From the NCBI RefSeq assembly GCF_001424875.1, contig NZ_LMCT01000034.1:207301-271300 (forward strand): DNA of 64,000 nucleotides, read 5' to 3'. The translations under genes were made by a program, and so were the position numbers. Origin of the DNA: Kitasatospora sp. Root107 (GTDB lineage: Bacteria; Actinomycetota; Actinomycetes; Streptomycetales; Streptomycetaceae). A model generated the notes under the pieces. That model was not told the DNA's origin. It worked only from the letters and a program-made list of their open reading frames with translations, and made no database searches. Shown piece by piece: positions 25,398-32,380 of this stretch (its first letter is position 1; the number at the start of each line of letters is the position of its first letter).

Positions 25398-26686
25398 GCG
25401 TGCCGCCCGCGGCGCCGCGCTTCGGCGAGGTCTTCGCCATCGGCGAGTTCCGGATGCTGTGGCTGGCGCAGCTCACCGCGGTCGGCGGCAACCAGCTGGC
25501 CAGGGTGGCGCTGGCGCTGCTGGTGTTCGCCCGGAGCGCGTCGGCGGGTCTGGCGGCGCTGACCTACGCCCTGACCCTGCTGCCCGAGCTGGTGGGCGGT
25601 CCGCTGCTGTCCTGGCTGGCGGACCGCTACCCACGGCGCGGGCTGATGGTGGTCTGCGACCTGGCCCGGGCCGGCCTGGTCGCCGCGATGGCCGTGCCCG
25701 GCACCTCACTGTGGCTGCTGTGCGGGTTGCTGATCCTCGTTCAGCTGGTGCAGTCGCCGCACCTGGCGGCCCGCTCGGCGCTGCTGCCGACCGTGGTGCC
25801 CGGCGAGCGTTACCTGGCCGCCGCCGCGGTGGTCAACGTGACGGCCCAGCTCGGCCAGCTGGCCGGGTTCGCGGCGGGCGGCGTCGCGGTCGCGGCGCTC
25901 GGCACCTCGCAGGCGCTGCTGATCAACGCGGGCACCTTCGTGCTGTCGGCGCTGCTCACCTGGTCCGGCCTCGCGCGGCGGCCGAGGCCGAGCGGGCCCG
26001 CGCCGGGCAGCAGCAGACGGAGCGCGATCACCGGCGGGGCCGCCCTGGTCCGGGCCGACCCCAGGCTGGGCCTGCTGGTGGCCTTCGGGTGCCTCTCGGG
26101 TTTCTACGCGTGCAAGGAGGGCCTGGCGGCGCCGTACGCCGAAGCCCTCGGGCACGGCCCGACCGGGGTCGGTCTGCTGCTCGCGGCGAGCCCGGCCGGT
26201 GCCGTGATCGGCGTGTTCGTCCTCACCCGCCTGGTGAGCCCGGAGCGCGGTCTGCGGCTGCTCGGCCCGTTGGCGGTGGCCGCCAGCGGGGTGCTGGTGT
26301 TCACCGCGCTGTCCCCGGGGATTGCCGTCACCTGTGTGCTGTGGGGGGTGTCCGGGCTCTTCTCGGCCTTCCAGGTCCCCGCGAACGCCGCCTACAGCAG
26401 CTCGGTGCCGGACGCCCTGCGCGGCCAGGCGTTCGGGCTGGCCTCCACCGCCGTCCGGGTGGCCCAGGGGGTCGGCATCTCGCTGGCCGGGTTCGCCGCC
26501 GACCTGGTCCCGGCGCCGGTCGTGATCGCGGCGTTCGGGGTCACGGGCGCGGCGGTCTCCACCGTGGTCGCGCTCCGGTGGTCCAGGCTCCCGCAGCGCG
26601 CCTTGGAGGCACCGAAGGAGCTGGTGCCCACCGGCAAGTCACTCACCGTCAGAACCCAGGAAGCCGAATCCGAGGAAGTCGAATGA
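25394..26686 (+). CDS. MFS transporter (probable product exporter)
   Basis: 430 aa from GTG 25394, which overlaps the corrected stop of the ATP-grasp gene (GTGA). Twelve hydrophobic helices are visible, with the MFS A-like motif LSWLADRYPRRGLMVVCD between helices 2 and 3. It resembles the enterobactin-exporter-type/MFS_3 group (GEFRMLWLAQLTAVGGNQLARVALALLVF). Position inside the biosynthetic operon implies export of, and self-resistance to, the pathway product. An acidic tail (EAESEEVE) precedes the 4-nt overlap with the next gene. Confidence 0.85.
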   Translation: MSVPPAAPRFGEVFAIGEFRMLWLAQLTAVGGNQLARVALALLVFARSASAGLAALTYALTLLPELVGGPLLSWLADRYPRRGLMVVCDLARAGLVAAMAVPGTSLWLLCGLLILVQLVQSPHLAARSALLPTVVPGERYLAAAAVVNVTAQLGQLAGFAAGGVAVAALGTSQALLINAGTFVLSALLTWSGLARRPRPSGPAPGSSRRSAITGGAALVRADPRLGLLVAFGCLSGFYACKEGLAAPYAEALGHGPTGVGLLLAASPAGAVIGVFVLTRLVSPERGLRLLGPLAVAASGVLVFTALSPGIAVTCVLWGVSGLFSAFQVPANAAYSSSVPDALRGQAFGLASTAVRVAQGVGISLAGFAADLVPAPVVIAAFGVTGAAVSTVVALRWSRLPQRALEAPKELVPTGKSLTVRTQEAESEEVE

Positions 26687-28035
26687 CCACCACGCCCGTT
26701 CTGACCCCCGTCGAGCCACCGGGACAGCAGCTGCACGGCACCCTGCGCCCACGTCACCTCACCATGCTGGCCATGGGCGGGGTGATCGGGTCCGGTCTGT
26801 TCGTCGGCTCCGGCGCGGGCATCGCGCTGGCCGGGCCCGGCATCGTGCTGTCGTTCGTGGCCGCCGGCGTGCTCACCATGCTGGTGATGCGGATGATGGC
26901 CGAGATGGCCGCCGCGTTCCCGTCCAGCGGTTCGTTCTCCGAGCACGCGGAGCTGGCCTTCGGCCCGTGGGCCGGCTTCACCATCGGCTGGCTGTACTGG
27001 GTGACCATCGTGGTGGTGCTCGCCGTCGAGTCCACGGCGGCCGCCGTGATCGTGCACGGCTGGCTGCCCGGGGTCCCGCAGTGGCTGCTGATGCTGCTCT
27101 TCATGACGGTCTTCACCGGCGTCAACCTCACCGCGGTCGGCAACTTCGGCGAGTTCGAGTTCTGGTTCGCCCTGATCAAGGTCGCGGCGATCGTCGGCTT
27201 CCTGGTGCTGGGCCTGCTGGCGATCCTCGGCGTGCTGCCTGGGAAGAACGCCGGGGCGCTGACCGGCGATCTGCTGCCGCACGGCTGGGGCGGCGTGGTT
27301 GCGGGCTTCGTGGCGGCCGTGCCCGCGTTCGGTGGTCTGGAGGTGGTGACCATCGCTGCCGCCGAGTCCGACAACCCGGTCCAGGCCGCGGGCCGGGCGG
27401 TCCGGAGCGCGGTGTGGCGGATCTCGGTCTTCTACATCGGGTCGATGATCGTCCTGGTGAGCCTGCTGCCGTGGCACGACTCACGCCTCGGCGCCAGCCC
27501 GTTCGTGGCGGTCCTCGAGGAGATCGGGGTGCCGGGCGCGGCGCAGATCATGAACGTGGTGGTGGTGCTCGCGCTGCTCTCGGCCCTGAACGCCGGTACC
27601 TATGCCGCTGCCCGGATGGCCTTCTCGCTGGCCCGGCGCGGCCAGGCCCCGGCGGCCCTGACCAGAATCAGCCGAACCGGCGTCCCCTACCCGGCAGTTC
27701 TCGCCTCCACCGCGTTCGGCTTCGGGGGAGTGGTGCTGAACCTGCTCTGGCCGCAGACGATCTTCCTGCACCTGCTGAACGCGGTCGGCACGGTGCTCCT
27801 GCTGGTCTGGCTGCTGGTGGCCTGCTCACAACTCCGGCTCCGCAGCCGCCTGCCGGAGGGGACGCCGGTCAGGATGTGGGGGCATCCCTACCTGAGCTGG
27901 CTCACCCTGGCCGTCATCGTCGCGCTGCTGGGGCGGATGTCCGTCGACCACGGCACCCGGGTCCAGCTGGTCAGCTCGGCGGTGCTCGCACTGGTGGTGC
28001 TGACCGCCGCCCTGATCCGCCACCGCCGAGCCTGA
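26683..28035 (+). CDS. APC-family amino acid permease
   Basis: 450 aa, ATGA overlap with the MFS gene and GAGGAAG upstream. The family signature near the N-terminus is clear: LTMLAMGGVIGSGLFVGSGAGIALAGPGIVLSF, and 12 hydrophobic helices follow. The FPSSGSFSEHAELAFGPWAGF stretch is typical of GabP/AnsP-like amino acid:proton symporters. Being inside the cluster, it may import the amino acid precursor or recapture a product. Function in the pathway is inference. Confidence 0.88.
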   Translation: MTTTPVLTPVEPPGQQLHGTLRPRHLTMLAMGGVIGSGLFVGSGAGIALAGPGIVLSFVAAGVLTMLVMRMMAEMAAAFPSSGSFSEHAELAFGPWAGFTIGWLYWVTIVVVLAVESTAAAVIVHGWLPGVPQWLLMLLFMTVFTGVNLTAVGNFGEFEFWFALIKVAAIVGFLVLGLLAILGVLPGKNAGALTGDLLPHGWGGVVAGFVAAVPAFGGLEVVTIAAAESDNPVQAAGRAVRSAVWRISVFYIGSMIVLVSLLPWHDSRLGASPFVAVLEEIGVPGAAQIMNVVVVLALLSALNAGTYAAARMAFSLARRGQAPAALTRISRTGVPYPAVLASTAFGFGGVVLNLLWPQTIFLHLLNAVGTVLLLVWLLVACSQLRLRSRLPEGTPVRMWGHPYLSWLTLAVIVALLGRMSVDHGTRVQLVSSAVLALVVLTAALIRHRRA

Positions 28036-28047
28036 GGAGAGAGCACG

Positions 28048-29409
28048 ATGGATCGCATGTCGTTGACCCGGGAGTACCTGGCCCGGGTGGCCGAAAGTGG
28101 CGCCAAGGCAGCGGAGTTGACGGGTGATCAGCAGGGCTCCGTACTGCTCGACACCTTCTACCGGGGCAGGTACCTGTCGCGTCCGCTCTTTCTCGGCGAA
28201 GCCGAGCGGGTCCGGCTGCATGCCGACCTGGAGAACCTGCGGACGGCGCTGGCCGGCCTGCCCGACCAGCTGTTCGGCGGCGACTTCGCGGCGTTCGCCC
28301 GCGCGGTGGGGCTGACCGAGGTGCAGGTCTCCGCCGTCCTGCGGGGCCGGGGCCCCTCGGTCTCCCGGCAGACCCGGGCCGACCTGTACGTGGACGAGAG
28401 CGGGTTCAAGCTGCTGGAGCTCAACATCGGCAGCGCGGTCGGCGGCATGGACAACGCCGACATGTGCCGCGAGCTGCTCCGGCACCCGGTGCTCGCCGAG
28501 TTCGCCGGGAGCCACGGCCTCGGCTTCGTGGACTCGCTGCGCGAGCAGGTGGACAACGTCCTCGCGGAGGGCGGTTTCCGGCCGGGCGACCGCCCGGTGG
28601 TCGCGTTGACGGACTCGCCGGACGGCTACCGGAAGATGCTGCCGTACATGGAGGAACTCTGCGCGCGCTGGCGGGAGTTGGGCCTGGACGCGCACCCCTG
28701 CCACCTCGGGCAGCTGTCGGCGCGGGACGGCCGGGTGTGGCTGGGCGAGCGGCCGGTGGACGTGATCTTCCGGGTGTTCCTGATCGGGGACCTGGTGAAG
28801 TTCCCGGAGGTGCCGGCGTTGATGGATCCGGTCCTGGACGCCGCAGAGCGCGGCGAGGTCAGGATCTTCACGCCCTTGGACTCCGCCGCGTACGCCAGCA
28901 AGGGCGCGCTCGCGCTGCTCTCGGACGAGCGCAACCGTGGTCTGTTCGGCGCCGAGGTGCTGGCCAGCCTGGACCGGATCCTGCCGTGGACCCGGATGGT
29001 CCGCCCGGGGCCGGTCACGCTGGAGAGCGGGGAACGCGTCGACCTGGTCGACCACGCCCTGGCGCACCAGCGGCAGTTGGTGCTCAAGCCGACCTCGCTG
29101 GCCGGTGGCGACGGGGTGCTGCTCGGCTGGGCGGACGGCCTCGGGGCGGAGCAGTGGCGCGAGCAGATCCTGGCCGCGCTGGACGGCCCGTTCATCCTCC
29201 AGCGCCGGGTCAGCCCGATCCCGGAGCTGTATCCCGACGAGAACGGCGAGCTGCAGCCGTGGACGGCCCTGTGGGGAGTGTTCACCGGAGCCGCCGGCCA
29301 CGGCGGCGCCTACATCCGGGCCACCCCGGCCGTCGGGGGCGAGGGCGTGGTGAACGTGGCGACCGGGGCACACGCCGGGGCCGTGCTGCAGGAGCGGGCC
29401 GGTCACTGA
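28048..29409 (+). CDS. Second ATP-grasp-like ligase (glutathionylspermidine synthase-like)
   Basis: 453 aa, ATG start with GAGGAGAG upstream, last gene of the operon. It has the layout of circularly permuted ATP-grasp proteins: LYVDESGFKLLELNIGSAVGGMDNAD (~125, metal-binding Glu/Asn), VLKPTSLAGGDGVLLGW (~350, ATP-binding lysine and glycine-rich loop) and FILQRRVSPIPELY (~385). Such enzymes form amide bonds with ATP, as in glutathionylspermidine synthase or peptide ligases. Two unrelated ATP-grasp genes in one operon, without NRPS modules, suggest stepwise assembly of a small peptide or a capped amino acid. Family assignment is moderate. Confidence 0.7.
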   Translation: MDRMSLTREYLARVAESGAKAAELTGDQQGSVLLDTFYRGRYLSRPLFLGEAERVRLHADLENLRTALAGLPDQLFGGDFAAFARAVGLTEVQVSAVLRGRGPSVSRQTRADLYVDESGFKLLELNIGSAVGGMDNADMCRELLRHPVLAEFAGSHGLGFVDSLREQVDNVLAEGGFRPGDRPVVALTDSPDGYRKMLPYMEELCARWRELGLDAHPCHLGQLSARDGRVWLGERPVDVIFRVFLIGDLVKFPEVPALMDPVLDAAERGEVRIFTPLDSAAYASKGALALLSDERNRGLFGAEVLASLDRILPWTRMVRPGPVTLESGERVDLVDHALAHQRQLVLKPTSLAGGDGVLLGWADGLGAEQWREQILAALDGPFILQRRVSPIPELYPDENGELQPWTALWGVFTGAAGHGGAYIRATPAVGGEGVVNVATGAHAGAVLQERAGH

Positions 29410-29414
29410 GGACT

Positions 29415-29445
29415 GGGGCCGGGGTGCCTGCCACACCCCGGCCCC
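29415..29445. terminator. Bidirectional hairpin terminator
   Basis: A perfect 12-bp stem (29415-29426 with 29434-29445, loop CCTGCCA) lies between the convergent ligase gene (stop 29409) and aldehyde dehydrogenase gene (stop 29452). It marks the right-hand end of the biosynthetic operon. Confidence 0.8.
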
Positions 29446-29451
29446 CGGTTC

Positions 29452-30975
29452 CTAGAAGAAGCCGAGCGCCTGCGGGGAGTAGCTGACCAGCAGGTTCTTG
29501 GTCTGCTGGTAGTGCTCCAGCAGCATCTTGTGGGTCTCCCGCCCGATGCCGGAGTTCTTGTAGCCGCCGAAGGCGGCATGGGCCGGGTACAGGTGGAAGC
29601 AGTTGGTCCAGACCCGCCCCGCCTGGATCTCCCGTCCGGCCCGGTAGGCGGTGGAGCCGTCCCGGCTCCAGACGCCCGCGCCGAGCCCGTACGCGGTGTC
29701 GTTGGCGATCGCGATCCCGTCGGCGAAGTCCTCGAAGCGGGTGACGGCGAGGACCGGGCCGAAGATCTCCTCCTGGAAGATCCGCATCCGGTTGTCGCCC
29801 TCGAAGACGGTCGGCGTGACGTAGTAGCCGTCCGTCAGGTCTCCGCCCAGGTCGGCCCGTTCGCCGCCGGTGAGCAGCTTGGCGCCCTCGGCCTGGCCGA
29901 TGTCGAGGTAGGAGAGGATCTTGGTGAGCTGGTCGGCGCTGGCCTGGGCGCCGATCTGGGTCTCGGTGTCGAGCGGGTTGCCCTGCCGCATCGCCGCGAC
30001 CCGGGCCAGGCCGTCACCGAGGAACCGGTCGTAGATGCTCGACTGGATCAGCGCGCGGCTCGGGCAGGTGCAGACCTCGCCCTGGTTCAGCGCGAACAGC
30101 GCGAAGCCCTCCAGCGCCTTGTCGTAGAAGGCGTCCTGATCGGCCGCCACATCGGCGAAGAACAGGTTCGGGCTCTTGCCGCCGAGCTCCAGCGAGACCG
30201 GGATCAGGTTGGCGGAGGCGTACTGCATGATCAGGCGTCCGGTCGAGGTCTCGCCGGTGAAGGCGATCTTGCGGACCCGGGCCGAGGAGGCCAGCGGCTT
30301 GCCCGCCTCCTCACCGAAACCGGTGACCACGTTGACCACCCCGGCGGGCAGCAGGTCGGCTATCAGCTCCATCAGCAGCAGCACCGAGACCGGCGTCTGC
30401 TCGGCGGGCTTGAGCACCACCGCGTTGCCCGCGGCCAGTGCGGGTGCCAGCTTCCAGACCGCCATCAGCAGTGGGAAGTTCCACGGGATGATCTGGCCGA
30501 CCACGCCGAGCGGCTCGTGGAAGTGGTAGGCGACGGTGTCCTCGTCGAGCTGCGAGAGCCCGCCCTCCTGGGCGCGCAACGCCCCGGCGAAGTACCGGAG
30601 ATGGTCGACCGCGAGCGGCAGGTCGGCGGCCAGTGTCTCGCGGACCGGCTTTCCGTTGTCCCAACTCTCGGCCACCGCCAGGGATTCGAGGTTGGCCTCG
30701 ATCCGGTCGGCGACCCGGAGCAGGACCAGTGCTCGGTCGGCGGGTGAGGTGCGGCCCCAGGCCGGGGCGGCGGCGTGGGCGGCGTCCAGTGCCGCCTCGA
30801 TGTCCTCGGCGGTGCCCCGGGCGACCTCGCAGAAGCTCCGGCCGGTGACGGGGGTGGGGTTGTCGAAGTACTCACCCCGGAGCGGGGGCGCCCACTGCCC
30901 GCCGATCCAGTGCTCGAAGCGGGAGCGGATGTCGACGATGCTGCCGGGCTGGCCGGGAGGCTGGTAGACCGTCAT
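29452..30975 (-). CDS. NAD-dependent aldehyde dehydrogenase, ExaC/acetaldehyde type
   Basis: 507 aa from ATG 30975 with GAGGAG upstream; the longer frame has no support. Key sites are IIPWNFPLLMAVWKLAPALAAGN (~155), the active-site Glu in LELGGKSPN (~260), and the catalytic Cys in NQGEVCTCPSR (~300). The C-T-C-P-S-R context and length are typical of acetaldehyde dehydrogenases of the ExaC/AldB group, which detoxify or use short aldehydes. A 12-bp inverted repeat at 31056-31088 upstream is a likely operator. It appears monocistronic. Confidence 0.92.
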   Translation of the reverse strand: MTVYQPPGQPGSIVDIRSRFEHWIGGQWAPPLRGEYFDNPTPVTGRSFCEVARGTAEDIEAALDAAHAAAPAWGRTSPADRALVLLRVADRIEANLESLAVAESWDNGKPVRETLAADLPLAVDHLRYFAGALRAQEGGLSQLDEDTVAYHFHEPLGVVGQIIPWNFPLLMAVWKLAPALAAGNAVVLKPAEQTPVSVLLLMELIADLLPAGVVNVVTGFGEEAGKPLASSARVRKIAFTGETSTGRLIMQYASANLIPVSLELGGKSPNLFFADVAADQDAFYDKALEGFALFALNQGEVCTCPSRALIQSSIYDRFLGDGLARVAAMRQGNPLDTETQIGAQASADQLTKILSYLDIGQAEGAKLLTGGERADLGGDLTDGYYVTPTVFEGDNRMRIFQEEIFGPVLAVTRFEDFADGIAIANDTAYGLGAGVWSRDGSTAYRAGREIQAGRVWTNCFHLYPAHAAFGGYKNSGIGRETHKMLLEHYQQTKNLLVSYSPQALGFF

Positions 30976-31055
30976 GAACGGTGGTACTCCTCGCTGTTGG
31001 AAGGCGTACCCCGGGCCGGAGGTGGCGGCCCGTGGGTGGGAACCGACACGTGCGA

Positions 31056-31088
31056 GGGTCACTGCTCGAACACTCGGAGTAGTGACCC
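31056..31088. promoter_or_regulatory. Inverted repeat upstream of the aldehyde dehydrogenase
   Basis: GGGTCACTGCTC (31056-31067) mirrors GAGTAGTGACCC (31077-31088) with one mismatch and a 9-bp spacer. It sits 81-113 bp before the aldehyde dehydrogenase start and 56-88 bp past the terpene synthase stop. It may be an operator for the first, a terminator for the second, or both. Confidence 0.55.
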
Positions 31089-31143
31089 GTGCGGAACCCT
31101 AGCCCGGTGGCGGCCCGGCCGCCACGGTGCCTTCCGGGCCGGC

Positions 31144-32094
31144 TCAACCGGCCAGGTAGCGACCGGTTCCGGCCTCCCAGCGGAGGTAGCCGGCGGTCCA
31201 GGCGGCCAGCCCGTCGGCGTACTTGTGCGCGGAGTGGCGTTCGGCCGGTGTCAGACCCAGTAGGCTGTAGATCTCGGGGAGTTGGTCGATCAGCTCGGCG
31301 AATCGGTCCACCATGAGCTGGGCCTCGGCCATCACCACCGAGGCGGCTTCGTCGGCGGGGCAGCCGCGTTCACGCTGGACGATCATCACCAGGTTGGCGA
31401 CATCGCCTCGGGCCAGTTCCTGGGCGTAGGAGCGGACATCGTTGGAGAGCGAGGGTATGTCGGCGGCCAGTTGCCGCAGTTGGCGGAGCACGGGGTGGTG
31501 CAGCACCGCCTGCGGGACCTCGAACCGGCCCAGGCGTTCGACCATGTCGAAGATGGTCTCCATGGCAGCCGTCCCCCGACGAAGCATCAGGTAGCCCTCG
31601 CGGTCCGGGAGACGGCTGGATATCCGTCCGGCCGCCTCGGCGGGATGGCAGGCGAAGTACCACTCCCAGTTGTACGCCGCCCTGGCCCGCCAGCGGGCGG
31701 ACATCCCCTGCAGGCTGCGCCGCCAGAGGTCGGCGAAGGCGCGTTCGGTGGGAGTGCTGCCGAGCGGCCGGGTGCTGTGGATGATGGCGGTGAGACGTTC
31801 ACAGATCACCGCCACCCGTTCCGGCTCCCGGCCGAGGGCGTCGTCGAACTGGTCGTCGAAGAGGAAGTAGAAGCCCATCAGGTCGGCCGCCAGGTCGAGG
31901 TCCTCGGCAGAGCTCTCCGGGTAGGTGAGCGCGGCGAGCTCGGGCACCTCCCAGCCGGCATATGCCAATTCGCCGGTGGAGGCGGCGAGTTCGCGGTGGC
32001 GGTGCAGCCATTCCTGGTGGTGCTGTGTGGCGTGGGGCTGGTGCGGGTTTCGACGGTGGGGGAACGGAAGCTCGAGTGAGCATTCGTCGGACAT
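31144..32094 (-). CDS. Type I terpene synthase (sesquiterpene cyclase-like)
   Basis: 316 aa. The Mg-binding acidic motif is FDDQFDD (~residue 78) and the NSE triad is NDVRSYAQE (~218-226), with the C-terminal R-Y pair in TGRYLAG. The length fits bacterial sesquiterpene cyclases of the pentalenene/epi-isozizaene group; the first motif is richer in Asp than in either of those. It would cyclise farnesyl (or geranyl) diphosphate in the cytosol. No prenyltransferase or P450 gene is adjacent. The divergent gene encodes a large LuxR-type regulator that may control it. The product cannot be predicted. Confidence 0.9.
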   Translation of the reverse strand: MSDECSLELPFPHRRNPHQPHATQHHQEWLHRHRELAASTGELAYAGWEVPELAALTYPESSAEDLDLAADLMGFYFLFDDQFDDALGREPERVAVICERLTAIIHSTRPLGSTPTERAFADLWRRSLQGMSARWRARAAYNWEWYFACHPAEAAGRISSRLPDREGYLMLRRGTAAMETIFDMVERLGRFEVPQAVLHHPVLRQLRQLAADIPSLSNDVRSYAQELARGDVANLVMIVQRERGCPADEAASVVMAEAQLMVDRFAELIDQLPEIYSLLGLTPAERHSAHKYADGLAAWTAGYLRWEAGTGRYLAG

Positions 32095-32380
32095 GGGACT
32101 CCCGGCGCTCGGTTCTGTGCGTGCTCTTGGCGCTCTCCACGGCTCTGGTAGGTAGCCTTTCGCGCCGTGTACGTGCTGAAGATCATGCGGCGCCCCGTTC
32201 GGGGCGAAGAGTATCTGATCTGATCATCAGACGTTAGGGGTACCAAAGGATTTGCCCCGGGCATCGGCACCGAACCCTGAACGGGCACTCCAGCCTGCGC
32301 GAACGCGCGCCACGGGGGCGGCCACGGTACTAGTCTCGCAACAGGTCCATTGGGACGGGTGCGAAGCGGAGGCTGGGGCA

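Noticed and set aside
24161..26686. An 841-residue ATP-grasp/MFS fusion protein
   Set aside because: The middle ~60 residues are out-of-frame nonsense and a one-base correction restores two normal overlapping genes.
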